64,000 nucleotides of DNA, from positions 1,240,001 to 1,304,000 of the forward strand of contig OY725492.1 of the NCBI GenBank assembly GCA_963281255.1, given 5' to 3'. The stretch's first letter is position 1. Every line of letters begins with the position of its first letter. Source of the DNA: Aphrocallistes beatrix (taxonomy: Eukaryota > Porifera > Hexactinellida > Sceptrulophora > Aphrocallistidae). Under the pieces are notes generated by a model that had not been told where the DNA came from, searched no databases, and saw nothing but the letters and a program-made list of their open reading frames with translations. Made by a program: the position numbers and the translations under genes. Positions 1 through 64,000 of this stretch are shown piece by piece.

Positions 1-683
1 ACTGAAAATATTCGAATCGCATCTCTAAAGACCATAATAACTAAGATTGTTTGAATAGAAGAAAGTAAACGAAGCGCGCTTGTATAGATTAAAACACTAG
101 GAAATTTTGTAACGAATATACACAGTCGCAAAAGTTAATCGAATGACCAATGCCACCTAGTAAAACTAATACAGTCCCGGAAAAAAAGTCTGAAATATTT
201 TAGAATTTTCCAATTTCTTTCAAAATTTACCAGATAGTACTAAAAATTAAGGGCTATCCAACAAAATATAGATTTTTTGTGTTATAAAAAGAGTAGACTC
301 TAGATTTTCATTGCATTAAATTGCTAAAAAATATTCATCTTTTTTAATACAATATTCCAGACTTTTTGCCGGGACTGTATATAATCTCCTATTCGAAGAT
401 TATATTTTATGTCCTAAAAATATTTGCAATTTTCATTTGTGTTTGTTTGATCGGAAAAGATTATACATCTCACTTCGTTGCCTCATATAATTAGAATAAT
501 TTCTAGCCTAGAAATAATGAATTTTACACTGATTTAAGGTTACAATTCTAGCTACTTGATCTTCACAATAGAGCGCATAAAATCGAATAACCAAATCGCA
601 AACTCTCTATAGTATATTCAAATACCAGAATAAGAGGATACAAGCAGCATTTCAAAAGGTAAAATGATTGGAGAGTAACTCAC
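1..683. other. Intron at the left edge
   Basis: Non-coding. It holds a Helitron-like 3' tip ending GCGCGCTTG at 82 and a Tc1/mariner-type MITE (172-377). I see nothing else in it. Confidence 0.6.
172..377. mobile_element. Tc1/mariner-type MITE, 206 bp
   Basis: Terminal inverted repeats start CAGTCCCGG and end CCGGGACTG, with TA on both sides. The similarity extends about 30 bp inwards (AAAAAGTCTG...AATATT). There is no coding sequence inside. Confidence 0.7.
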
Positions 684-53997
<53,314 letters not shown>

Positions 53998-54371
53998 TTT
54001 TGGATAAAATGATGGAATATTAGCTAACAGATATCACTTTACATCAATTAATTTATACTAGACTTAATGTTAGAGCTGATGCTAGACTGTAAGCATTGAT
54101 AGCTAACAAATGGCACAGCCCTTATCAATTTACGTTTCAACCAGTTTAGATTAGATGGCTGTAAGCAAAACAAGTATTAACGCTACTGTACGTATGATAA
54201 TTAAATATTAGATATATGTAAGCATCAAAATGTACAGATTCGACAAAAGTTCTCGAGTTGATCTAAAGTAATTAGAACTTTGATCCTAAATTGTTTACGA
54301 AGGCTGTTCTACAGGAGTAATTAGAGTAATTAGAGTAATTAGATAAGTTCTTCGAAATTGATTGTCATATA
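53998..54371. other. Upstream region of the receptor gene
   Basis: AT-rich. Apart from the TATA-like motif I see a short AGTAATTAG direct repeat at about 54317-54342. No other gene. Confidence 0.4.
54051..54057 (-). promoter_or_regulatory. TATA-like motif upstream of exon 1
   Basis: On the minus strand the sequence reads TATAAAT, 54-60 bases 5' of the ATG at 53997. That leaves room for a 5' UTR of about 20-30 nt. It is a plausible core promoter element, but such motifs are common in AT-rich DNA and no transcript start is visible. Confidence 0.3.
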
Positions 54372-55233
54372 CAGGTAAACCTCCCAAAGCGGCACCCATC
54401 GGAAAAATGATTTTGTGCCGCTTCTCGGAGGTTGCTCGTAGACACCCTTAATATATTATTCAAAAGCTAAAATAGCATATATTGATACTAATACAGTAGT
54501 AATCGGTTATATGAATCTAAATTGGTTATAAAGACGTTTTTCTCTAATCATTTGTGAGAGGTTACCATGCTTATATGGATATTTGACTCCAGAGGAAGAA
54601 GAACGTTTGAACTTAATCCGGGAGCCAGACAATATTAAAGATAAGTATGCAGTATCAGTTATGAAAGACGGCCTGGTTGTAGGCCATGTCCCTTATAATC
54701 TAGCACCAAGAATTTCACAATTTTTGAAGAGAGACATAAACAAAGCCTTTGCTGAGGTTAAATCTAAACCAATAAACCGAGAAGCAGGTTTTGGCCTAGA
54801 AATTTCGTGTGTCTATTATCTGTATGGACCCAAGATTTACATAGATAAAATGAAGGAAATTGTGAATGCCATTTCTTCAGACGGACTCCTCTAATAACCT
54901 AATTTCCTACAATCATGTAATATAAATGATATGTTATAATATGTATATATTTTAACTTCTTATTTGAAACGTTCTTAAAGAATGGCATGTATATGAGTGA
55001 TTGTTACATATACATCTGATTGGTTCCGTATCTCGGAGGTAATTTTGTATTAAAAATTTCAATCGGGAGTTCACTTAACTGCCGTATGTCAGAGGTTGCC
55101 GTTACTCGGAGGTGCCGTTACTCAGAGGTTGAAGAAGTACTATTAGTATAGGAAATCAATCGGTGGAATGGGATGATGCCGCTTCTCGGAGAGTTGCCGC
55201 TACTCGGAGGTGCCGCTTTGGGAGGTTTACCTG
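54372..55233. mobile_element. TIR element carrying a HIRAN-like ORF, 862 bp
   Basis: A perfect 24-bp TIR (CAGGTAAACCTCCCAAAGCG plus GCAC, and its complement) with TA on both sides, so Tc1/mariner or pogo type by target site. Inside both ends are repeats of GCCGCTTCTCGGAGG. The only gene is the HIRAN-like frame 54583-54894. There is no transposase. Confidence 0.8.
54583..54894 (+). CDS. HIRAN-domain-like protein inside a transposon
   Basis: About 100 residues: TPEEEERLNLIREPDNIKDK, YAVSVM-G-VVGHVPYNLAP, FLKRDINKAFAEV, NREAGFGLEISCVY and LYGPKIYIDKMKEI, then a stop. The pattern REPDN--D-YAV-V-----VGHVP is that of the HIRAN domain, known for binding DNA 3' ends in HLTF-type helicases; stand-alone versions occur in many invertebrates. 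The frame is open a few codons upstream (LYGYLTPEEEE) and lacks a convincing ATG, so it may be a terminal exon or a 5'-truncated capture. No disabling change is visible within the domain. What it does in the element is unknown. Confidence 0.7.
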   Translation: MTPEEEERLNLIREPDNIKDKYAVSVMKDGLVVGHVPYNLAPRISQFLKRDINKAFAEVKSKPINREAGFGLEISCVYYLYGPKIYIDKMKEIVNAISSDGLL

Positions 55234-55500
55234 TACATACAAACCAGAATAACATTTTGTCAGGTAAATAAAGTGTATTATTAGTTATAGGAGGTGCCTG
55301 ATTTTCAGAGCTTTTCTATTTTCTAGTCTCGAGTTATCTGACTCATTCTTAATTCTGACTTTTGGATTGGCTGATTGTTGTGAGCCCGTACTAACTGAAC
55401 TAAATTAGCGTGACACCCTTTTAGTAAATACAACTGCATATGCACGTTCGTAAAATAACCCCAGTTATGCCCATTTTCATGAACATTAGAGTGTTCATAA
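55234..55500. other. Intergenic sequence, nothing recognised
   Basis: No frames or repeats of note. Confidence 0.4.
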
Positions 55501-56148
55501 CAGTGGCGTAGCCATGGGGGGGGGGTAAAACTAGGGCACTGGACCTAGCATATCACCTTTGCACCTTAGTACTTGTCCAATTCGTTTTCCTTCCTTGATT
55601 TCTAAATAAAGTTTTGTTACTTTCAACCTCTTTCTTATGTTCAAGTTTTGATTCAAAAGTATATCTCCACTTAAATGCAAAATTGTAAAATTGGCAATTG
55701 CTTATATTACTTAAGTAATTATTCATAGGAACCAGTAATTTCTTGCAAATAATTAGTCATTCTTGTGTCTATTTTATTGTGCTCTTTTAATTGGTTGGAT
55801 TACTTGGTTAAAATCAAAGTTAAAATTCATTCCTAATCTTTGATAGCCGTCCACCTCCATCGTTAGATCTGTGTAGCTTCCATTCCCAGACGACCATTTT
55901 AATCATTATTTTGAATCCTGAAAAATATCAATTAATTTATAGCCTAACCGTAATTAAACGCAAAATTGTAGACTGTTTTGATTTAGGAAATATTGTGAAT
56001 GCATTTGCCTAAAAGTATTGCAACAGTAGAATAATTATTCAATGTCTTATATATTAAAAAGTTTTTTGTTTGTTCAAATTGATTGAAGAATTTACAAGTC
56101 TCAGAGATATGAAAATTGGTATGCAGGTATCAAAAGTCTACGATTATG

Positions 56149-56351
56149 GGGCATGCCTAATTTCCGGAACGGAACCGTCCCGGAAAATCTAGATACCTAA
56201 TTTCCGGGACAGGACGGAACTATCCCGAAAATCTAGGTACCTAATTTCCGGGACGGGACAAGTCAAGATGCCTAATCTCCCTGACGGGACGGGTTAAGAT
56301 ACGTAATTTCCGGGACGAGATCCCGTTCCGTCCCTGAAATTAGGCATGCCC
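56149..56351. mobile_element. MULE/foldback GGGCATGCC family, 203 bp
   Basis: GGGCATGCCTAATTTCCGG to AATTAGGCATGCCC, with a perfect 9-bp duplication ACGATTATG (56140-56148, 56352-56360). The arms consist of TTCCGGGACGGGAC subrepeats. Confidence 0.85.
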
Positions 56352-56920
56352 ACGATTATGTTAGAAGATCGAAGCGAATTTGTCACAACTCTACATAAAA
56401 AGTAGCAAGCATTTTTCACACCTTAAGATACAGTAGAACCTCTATATGTACGGTCTCTATATTTTGAGAACTTCTTTTTGTGAGGTAAATTTAGGCTATC
56501 TTTATTCGTTTCTTTTCAAATATAGAAAAGGGAATGGGGGGAGATAAAAATTTCAGATATTATTTTCCATTTCAAATGAACCCCTATAATTTGAGAGAAA
56601 GCGGTGTAAGAACGATTTTCTGGGCATAATTTGCATTTCGTTATAAGGTTGCATCTTAACTTGAGCTACAAATAGAAAGCTATTTTCAGATCTTCTGGGT
56701 TAACAATATTATAATCCAAAAGTCAGAAAATGAACGAAATAGATTAATAATAGACCAAAGCATAGCCTACTACATACAGGCCATTTCACTACTTTAGACC
56801 AGGGATAAGCTAGAAACGAACTTCCAACGGTTGACAAGGGCTATGCGTAAGTGCTCGAAGTGTGCCTGTGTAAATTAAGTATTAATGTTTAATATGCATC
56901 AATGTTTATACGTATAGGTA

Positions 56921-57111
56921 CAGTCAACTCCACTTAATAGGGTCACTGTTTAATCGGGTTAACCGTTTAATCGGGACACTTTTGGCAGGACCGGAATAGT
57001 TCTCACACATAGAAGCTAATACAAAATATATTCGGTTAATAGGGTTCCGCTCCGCTTAATCGGGGCAAAATGTCCTCGGACCAATGTGACCCAATTAAGC
57101 GGAGTCGAGTG
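56921..57111. mobile_element. pogo/Tigger-like MITE, copy 4 (about 191 bp)
   Basis: CAGTCAACTCCACTTAATAG and GCGGAGTCGAGTG, flanked by TA; more diverged than the other three. Confidence 0.8.
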
Positions 57112-57849
57112 TATTAATAATCCGCTCTTCAGCGTCGTCGCGTTTACACTGAAACAATTATACCTGTACCTCAGCTGTGCCCTAGCAAGCTTCAATTCCT
57201 GGCTACGCCACCGGATACATGGATGATAGGTCAGGTCGGAGCATTTATCAATAATAATATAATTCAATAATTAGGTACTAAATTTTGCTCGCTATTATCT
57301 CGGGCAACTACTACTATGGGATTAAATTTTAATTTCGCATTTCGCAAACACACCACTACCTCCATATTTTTCAATATTTCTTTCAACGAGAAGTGCCAAC
57401 TAAACCAATTTTCGACAGCAGGATCCTTCATGAAATAGTTTACTTAGATGTGAATGTTCATAGACTTTCAGAAATATCCCATACATTAAGATGACAGATT
57501 GGAAGCAATTTCAGATACGTATTTAAGTGAACCCCTATCAAGTAATTAAAGCAAATCCTATGTCATTTTAAACTTGAATATATTTGGAAAATGTTAAAAG
57601 GTTCCCGCAGTCTCGACAATATGTGGATTTTAAAGGTACGAATAGATTACATACCCAGCTACGAAATTTAGGCACGCAAATTGTGAATCATTAAATACAA
57701 GTCAGCAATATCTTTTATTTCATCTGCAACAAACGCAAAACAAAAAAATATATGTATTATATAAATTTCTTAATTAAAATCCTCTGCAAACTATTCAAAT
57801 ACTCTGAGATATGATCATTGTTAATAGTAAACTTGTTTCATAGTCCAGG

Positions 57850-58500
57850 AGTAATCGACGAAAACCCAAAAAAAATCCGAACAAGACCAAAATATCAGTG
57901 AAGTGAAGTTAGTCAAAAGCATCCTTGAAAGCATATCAAAAGTCCAAGAAGGGCTCTCTCATAATTCATAGGTTTTAGCAAAAATACAGTATTATCAAGG
58001 TATAGCAAACTGCTGTTCCTGCAACTTTTAATCACTAAAGCTAAACTCTAACAGTTACAGTTTCAAAGTTATGGTATTTCAACGAACGGCTAAATGGGGA
58101 AAATTTGTCTGTACTGCATAATCATTTGGTTATAACTTTTGAACGGATTGTCCGATTTTGAAAATTTTTTCTTCTATATCACTCTTACTCCATTTATTAG
58201 CATAAAATATCTCTAATTAGTTAAAATCACCAATTCTAAACAATTCCAAAGAGATTTGTATCAAGAATCGGATTTTCGGACATCGGGGATCAAAAATTTG
58301 TCTTTTGAAACTTGGACTTTCTTGGATTTTTGATATGTTCAAGGATGCTTCTGATTAACTTCACTTCACTGATATTTTGGTCTTGTTCGGATATTTTGGG
58401 GGTTTTAATGTCTTTTTTCGATTGATCCTGGACTATCAGCTCCAAAAAGACCTTCAGTGGGGATGTGGTTGTAGTTAATGGTTCTCTCGATGCCATCTGG
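57850..58500. repeat. Inverted duplicate containing a small basic/polar ORF
   Basis: About 57850-57960 (plus) and 58305-58440 (minus) encode the same text: SEQDQNISEVKL, then KSILE or RSILE. The minus copy is open from 58496 to 58290 (MASREPLTTTTSPLKVFLEL...). I do not recognise it. It could be a duplicated exon or a transposon gene. Confidence 0.4.
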
Positions 58501-58721
58501 CGCCACCCTTGTTCATGAAGAGTGTTTCGGATAAAATTTGAGTTGTGTATAGAAAAAAACAGTGATTCTTGAAACTATACAACAAGGTAGTAAGTAAATA
58601 TATAATTAATGTAGTTAATTTTAGACAACACAAGTAAGGATTATGTTACTAATATATAAGTAATGTTTAACCAAAATTAGTTAACAACAAATTCTCTACA
58701 GTGCGACCCTCAAACCACATT

Positions 58722-59089
58722 CAGGGCTGGGGTTAGTTAATCGATTTTAGGGCTCGGTTATTTCGGTTTCCTCCAGGGCGGTTAACCGGTTAACCGATAC
58801 CAGTATTAATTGGTTGAAATATAGATTTTGGACTAAGCTTTAACCTGATATTTAAAAAATTGATAATTTTCAGTGGTCTCGAAATATACTTTGTGTTTAG
58901 AAATAGGAATTATATTACATTTACAAATTTTTAGAAGTAATATTATTGAATCTCCTTCGAAAAACAAAAAAAATAAATGTGAATATTTAGAAAATAAAGC
59001 AGATCGGCTAACCGATCTAAGATTTCTTTAGCCGTTAACCGAGATTGACGGCGGTTAGCCGGTTAACCGGTTAACCGAATCTAGCCTTG
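58722..59089. mobile_element. hAT-like MITE with GGTTAACCGG repeats, 368 bp
   Basis: It starts CAGGGCTGGGGTTAG and ends GAATCTAGCCTTG. Both sides have CGGTTAACCGGTTAACCG. The flanks CCACATT match over 7 bp (8 with one mismatch). Confidence 0.6.
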
Positions 59090-59319
59090 CCACATTGATG
59101 AAAATTGATGTAGAATTAATGAAAACGATCATCATATATTGTACGAAGCTATTTACCAACATATCTAACCTCAGAAAATCAAATTTGACTGTCTTAACCA
59201 ATCCCTAGTCCAAGTCATTCCGTCAGAACCACCTATTAAGTGACCATGGCCTCCTACCCATTAGTCTATCCCAGCCGCGCAGGTATATCCACTAGCCACC
59301 CTAGACTTAGCCACTAGCC

Positions 59320-59661
59320 CATATGTGGGCAAAGTGCGGCCCGCGGGATTCGTTTGGAAAGGGCATGAATGCGGCCCGAAGATTTTCTAGGACACTTTTA
59401 GCCCTTACTTGAGAGGAGTAGATTTTATTTTTTCATTCATAAATCCCTTTCTATAATTCTATAATGGTATTGTACTCCAAGTACATATTTAATTGCAAAT
59501 ACACTTGAATTATTATTCCACACCTAAATTCTATAGACGTGTGTACTTGTATGTATTTGTTCGTTTTTCATGGTAGCAAAAACATTCTCAAATTTTGTGG
59601 CCCGCCAAGTCGGCTCAAAGTTTCACTGCGGCCCGAAAGCTAACTTTTGTGCCCACACCTG
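59320..59661. mobile_element. hAT non-autonomous element, 342 bp
   Basis: CATATGTGGGCAAAGTGCGG to GTGCCCACACCTG, flanked by CACTAGCC and CTCTAGCC (8 bp, one mismatch). GCGGCCCG motifs recur in both arms, as in Charlie-type hATs. Confidence 0.7.
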
Positions 59662-60339
59662 CTCTAGCCTCTCAAGGCATATTGAGATATGATTACTAAA
59701 GTAAAGTCACACTCGTAGACATGGCTCCCAACCTGAGAGAGTTCGCAAATAGTGAGATTTGCTAGAAGTGTCATGATATTTTGATACAAATGATAGTTGA
59801 GATGTCTGTCTATACATATAAACATAGGCGTCGGACCCACCCAGCATGGGCCGGGCGGCCCTAAGGGGCTGCCCGGCTCAGAGTTGCACGCGGGCCGAAA
59901 TTTGTAACCGCGGCCCGCTCTAAATTATTCGGCCCGCAAGAAGCCCGCATAAATATTTTAGCCCACTTTGTAAGTTACTAACTATAGAGAGACACAGGGA
60001 ATCCTTTTATGGGAGTGAGTTTCTGCAAACACAAATAAGTGGAAACTAACAAAGTTCCATTTACGCAAGTATTCCTTAATTGGTACCTCGTGACAGTTAA
60101 AAACATCGTCTCGGTTGTCATCGCGGGGAGTCCTTCCAAGATTTCCGGCCCGCGGAGCCAGCAAACTATTATATTCGGCCCGCACGGCCCATTCCCGGCT
60201 CTACCCGGACTATGCCCGGTTCTATCCGGCATCGTCGGAGGGCCTACCTGACTGGGTACAAGCTTACCCGATACATTCCCAAAGTCCTAGAACCGTGTAT
60301 CAGGTAGTTTAACTACTGTATCCGCTAAAACAGCAACTG

Positions 60340-61170
60340 ACATCATGACGGACGACCAGAGAAAGCAGAAAGGAGGAACGGAAAAGCGGAGAGAGAAGCT
60401 GGCCAATGAGGCCAAGAACAAAGAGGCCAACGATCAGATGTGTGCACTCATGGCCCAATGTATGAAGAAGCCCGCGGCGAGGAGACTGTCTGGCGCGGAG
60501 GAGCCTGCATCCTAGCAGCCTGCGTTCGCTAGCGGCGGGGATGAGGCTCCACAGTATCGTCACTATCGTGGCACCGAGGATCTGCAGCAGAGGACCCCGC
60601 CTCCCGAGTACAGCACCGTGGACAAAGCGTCCAATGAGGAAGAGCAGAACCTGCTCCGCCTCAGGGTGCTAAAGGTGTTGACGAAACCGGCCCGCGGCAG
60701 CAAGTTCAACTACGCTTGGTGTGAGAAGTTTGCCTGGCTGTACTACGATGAAGAAAAGGGCAAAGCCATCTGCAAGTACTGCGTGAAGGTCCATAAGATC
60801 AACTAGCTCACTGAGGAGGTAGACAACTTCGCCCAAGTCACCGGAAACAAAGGTCGTGGGCGAGCCACGACAAGTCTTTCGGTCACAAGGAGGCGCTGCA
60901 CGCCTACGAGGTGAGGCTGAACGTCATCCACAAACTGCAGGCAACTGGTGTGTTAGAGGCCGTCAGACGAAACCCCAGACGCCTCGGGAGTTGAGCAGAC
61001 GGCAGTGGTGGTACGAGTGGTGGACGAGCAGCTCACGCCTGAGGAGATGTTTCTCGGGTGGCATGCTACAGCCAAGCAAGACTCGCTCACGCTCGTGAAA
61101 CTGCTGGAAGACAGTCTGTTGCGATTCGGAATGAACCTCCCTGAGAACTGTGTCCAACACTTAAATACTA
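60340..61170 (+). pseudogene. GC-rich hAT-type transposase relic (TTF finger and DUF4371-like)
   Basis: A lysine-rich start (MTDDQRKQKGGTEKRREKLA), then a zinc-finger-like block KFNYAWCEKFAWLYYDEEKG and KAICKYCVKVHKIN (C-x2-C). After a frame change come the SFGHKEALHAYE and VIHKLQATGVLEAVRRN pieces. Later VVVRVVDEQLTPEEMFLGWH and LLEDSLLRFGMNLPENC follow the hAT/DUF4371 pattern just before the catalytic GQ-YDGA block, which is missing. Base composition is far more GC-rich than its surroundings. It has stops and several frame changes, and no clear TIRs. Confidence 0.6.
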
Positions 61171-61277
61171 TTTTACAGGTGCTCCCCTACTTCAATTTTG
61201 GGCACTACGCCACTGATTACTTAAGGTTAAAGATAAAAATATACGTATGCATAATGCATTAGTACTCGACAAATCTG

Positions 61278-61307
61278 GCATTTTGGTGGCAATAGCCACC
61301 AAAATGC
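61278..61307. repeat. Perfect 13-bp hairpin
   Basis: GCATTTTGGTGGC and its complement around AATA. Confidence 0.6.
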
Positions 61308-61703
61308 AGCAATAAGCCACCAAATTTTATAGTACTGGTCAATTCATATAGCGTATTTAGAATTTAGTGGTTATTTATCCACAAGGAAAGCAAAATGATG
61401 GTTAAGATAATTGTTTGATTTATTAAATGTGAAATAGTGCTCAAAGAGTTGACTTGAAAACGAACTCGAGAGGTTTATTTGATAGTTAACTAATTAACGT
61501 TACCAACGTTTTTCTTTTGTGGATTATGACCAATTTTATTTTTGGAAATCCAAATTTACATCTATTTAGAGGATCGGGATGTGAAGCTGGATTCCGCTCA
61601 TCATTCTACGCAGATATAGCTTGATGTAGTAATTCACATCTCAACTAGATTGTAGCTCCTTATAGAGCTTCCTATCAGGGAGTGAAATAGCATATTTAGT
61701 ACT
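61308..61703. other. Intergenic sequence, nothing recognised
   Basis: AT-rich, without frames or repeats of note. Confidence 0.4.
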
Positions 61704-62236
61704 ACAAGCGCGCTTCGCTTGTTTGCGCTGCGCGGCTGGCGGACACTTTGTGTCCGCCGGAGGCTCCCTTCGGTCGCCTGAGGTCACATCAGTTAATTAT
61801 AAGGGAGATAACATCTCTAAATATGTCCATCTTAGTGTTAAAATCGATATCACTCGAAGAATCACCAAATTTGTCAATTATAACATTTTGATGCGTAATG
61901 ATGACGTCATAATAAAGTGATGAGTCATCATTTTTTGATGAAAGTCGCATCATATGTGAGGTATGTTAGTATACAGATTCTATTAAAATTTCAGCTTTCT
62001 GTCTCCTATAATGGCTGAGCTATGCTCGAATAACTGTGTTGCTTAACTTTTAAAAATGTGACAATGACGTCATAATTCCATGATGAGTCGATATTTTGCT
62101 CTGAGCTCAGAAATAACTGGAGCCATAGCCAAAAGACTCCCACATGCCAAAAATCAGCTTTCTGCGCCTGGCAGTTTCTTCAATCAATTCGTTACATATA
62201 TATATATAAACAATAATCGAGTTTTAATAGTAAGGA
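61704..62236 (-). mobile_element. Helitron-like copy, full length
   Basis: On the minus strand TCCTTACTATTAAAACTCGA follows A, and GCGCGCTTG precedes T. It has both 3' hairpins, including GGCGGACAC-AAA-GTGTCCGCC. Confidence 0.7.
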
Positions 62237-62369
62237 TATAGGTATGTTCTCGATGTTAAGGCACTGCACTTCTCTATCGTGGTTCCTTCACGCTGAAGTG
62301 TAATGCATCAGGTGAGGTATCATCTTTTGAGTTCTCGGATTGGAATATCTCTTCTGAATCTCCCTTCGT

Positions 62370-62660
62370 ATTATCCTAGTATATCAGCCTCCCTACTCAA
62401 GGAACCATCCTGTTTCTATTTCCACCTTCCTTGAACAGTTTTCATCTCTCCTCGAACCAATCCTCTTATGCAAGGAGCTCCTAATAATAACTGGAGACTT
62501 CAATATCCATGTTGACGTCCCGTCTGAGTCTATACAGTTCTCCGAGCTCCTGCGTTCTCTATCTTTAATCCAGCATGTGAATCAGCCAACTCATGAGAAG
62601 GGTCAGATAATATCCCATTCTGCTTAACATTATCCTCTCTGATCCCATTCCTGTCCATCT
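62370..62660 (+). pseudogene. LINE fragment: end of an AP-endonuclease domain
   Basis: YQPPYSRNHPVSISTFLEQF, then ELLIITGDFNIHVDVP and LSLIQHVNQPTHEKG. ITGDFNIH and VN-PTH are the conserved endonuclease motifs of CR1/L2-like non-LTR retrotransposons. It breaks off afterwards. Confidence 0.75.
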
Positions 62661-62799
62661 ATTCTCTGACCATTTCTCCATCTCTTGTAATCTCTCGGTT
62701 TCAAACCTTCTCTTTCCTCTCAGGAGGTTACCTATCGATCCAAATCCATCAACTTCCCAATCTTTCTCGCTGAAACTGCGACGTTCCCTGTTCATTAGG

Positions 62800-62960
62800 T
62801 CAGTACAAGATTCCTCTGATGCTTGAATTCAACCCAATGGTCAGGATCATTAGACTGGCGCCACTTCCGTTCAGCTTTCCTTCTCGCTCGCTTGCCCTGC
62901 TTGATGCTACTGGTGTACCAAGGGACATGGGGATGGGTGACTATGGTTTTGGTTCGCGGC
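62800..62960 (-). pseudogene. LINE fragment: linker after the endonuclease, inverted
   Basis: On the minus strand: THPHVPWYTSSIKQGKRARR then KAERKWRQSNDPDHWVEFKH. PW-----I---KR-RRK-ERKWR is the segment that follows the endonuclease in CR1/L2-like elements. Facing the plus-strand piece next to it, it suggests insertion by twin priming or a later inversion. Confidence 0.65.
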
Positions 62961-63074
62961 GGCGCATGCTGGTCATAGATGGAAGATAGAGTATGATGCT
63001 ATAAGTTCCTAGGTTAGCACAGAGATCAGAGGAAACGAAATCCTATTCTGATTGGAACAGTCAGTCCTCTCATG

Positions 63075-63500
63075 CAGAGCTGCAAATGGGTCACATAAAG
63101 TGACCCATGACCATGTGACCCATCGAAGTAGTGACCCATGACCTTCATGATTATCTGACCCATTATGATTCCATTATTAGGAGCAAGTAAATGTAAGTAT
63201 TTAGTCTAACACAATCAGTAAATCAAGTTGTTTTTATAATTTTCTAACACAACAGACACAACTTCAATAGTCTCTGGCAACATTGCATTCCGTTGGGATG
63301 TTACGATATGCCGAGCGTTAAAGGCACGAAAGGGTATCTCGCTTTCTGATGTGGATGCCTGAATCACCAATAGTCTCATGGCAACTATTGATAATAATGG
63401 GAACCGAAGTTTATTCTTCTTCGACCAATCAAGATTGAAATTTTCCCGTTTCGGAACCGTTGAGAGCAGCCTTTAGATCTTCACAGTTGTTGGAGAACAT
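63075..63500 (-). pseudogene. hAT relic related to 39660-40310
   Basis: CAGAGCTGCAAATGGGTCAC tip, then the complement of the hAT C-terminal coding DNA (ATGGGAACCGAAGTTTATTC region). It is more diverged and shorter than the other copy. Confidence 0.6.
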
Positions 63501-64000
63501 TTACGACAGTAAGTAGATCTCAGAGGAATAATATATATAAATGGAAACTGTCAGTCTATATATATATATATATGCGTATATATATCCCTTAAATTACCGG
63601 GGTCATTTCTATTTATAGTAAAGACCCCACACTTCTAAGGTTTCCCCACCCAAAATGACTTAACCGGAAATGAGTTAGCAAAAATATAGCGCCATTTAGG
63701 GGATATATATACTGATGTATATTTGAATTGTAATCCTAAGTTTTCAGTAATATTGTGCAAACTCTAATAGGTTTACCGATAAGATTAAGGCACGAAAAAT
63801 TAATTGATGATTACAGTTACTATACCTGAAGACATATACATTTATGAATATATCACTTAGTAGTATTCCAAACTAATAGTATAATAACTACCTCTATAAC
63901 TCTATTTACAAGGTTTTCTAAATTAACAAATAAACTCTTTTAAGCCTACATTGTATATAAATAAAATATTGATCCATTAGCGGATGACCCATGGGCCATG
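63501..64000. other. Right edge, nothing recognised
   Basis: AT-rich with short (TA)n runs. The window ends in CCATGGGCCATG. Confidence 0.4.

Larger units (their letters stand above)
55501..57213. mobile_element. Possible hAT-like element with CAGTGGCGTAGCCA ends
   Basis: It starts CAGTGGCGTAGCCATGG and ends CCTGGCTACGCCACCG. No matching target duplication was found, so the two ends might belong to different copies. It contains the MULE/foldback 56149-56351 and a pogo MITE. A one-sided CATAGCCTAC scrap lies at 56763 and a CAGTAGAACCTCTATA end at about 56431. Confidence 0.4.

Noticed and set aside
55501-57213. Firm call of a 1.7 kb hAT element
   Set aside because: The tips match but no 8-bp duplication is found; kept only as a low-confidence feature.

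Overview
The window is animal genomic DNA: AT-rich, intron-bearing and full of transposons. Its centrepiece is one very large modular gene on the minus strand. The mix of C-type lectin and Ig-like exons, Helitron-like, hAT, pogo, Tc1/mariner and foldback elements and a HIRAN-type ORF suggests an early-branching invertebrate. A sponge is my guess, but nothing here proves it.

The gene starts at about 53997 with a signal-peptide exon and runs leftwards off the window at position 1. After the signal exon come 22 domain exons in strict order: CTLD, then (IgB, IgA, CTLD) seven times. Every IgA and IgB exon is 309 bp. Every CTLD exon is 372 bp, except the first at 387 bp. Every intron I could read is phase 1, so any exon or whole module can be duplicated or skipped in frame. 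About 7.4 kb of coding sequence (about 2460 residues) is visible; no transmembrane, cytoplasmic or 3' end exon is. Copies are nearly identical, apart from the first CTLD. The small introns (155-590 bp) look ancestral. The large ones (up to about 13 kb) are the same introns inflated by mobile elements, and no insertion hits an exon.

Layout, left to right: 1-3.5 kb holds module 7 (CTLD8, IgA7, IgB7), with a 1.3 kb foldback in one intron. 3.5-13.5 kb is a transposon-filled intron holding tandem Helitron-like copies, a Myb/SANT-like gene relic and a three-level nest (8492-13258) that contains an RS-rich ORF, a 64-bp minisatellite and a tandem tRNA-like array. 13.5-38.5 kb carries modules 6 to 2; two pairs of intron-plus-exon blocks are recent segmental duplicates, with empty and filled sites for a hAT and a pogo MITE. 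38.5-51.4 kb is an intron with hAT, Helitron-like, foldback, one young Ty3/gypsy LTR element, a mariner relic and a 1.7 kb MULE/foldback element. 51.4-54.0 kb is the compact, nearly transposon-free 5' end of the gene. 54.0-64.0 kb, upstream of the gene, is repeats only: a TIR element carrying a HIRAN-like ORF, hAT-type elements, a GC-rich hAT transposase relic and LINE fragments.

I found no rRNA, intact tRNA or CRISPR. Exon limits come from splice signals read by eye plus agreement between copies; they have not been tested against transcripts.
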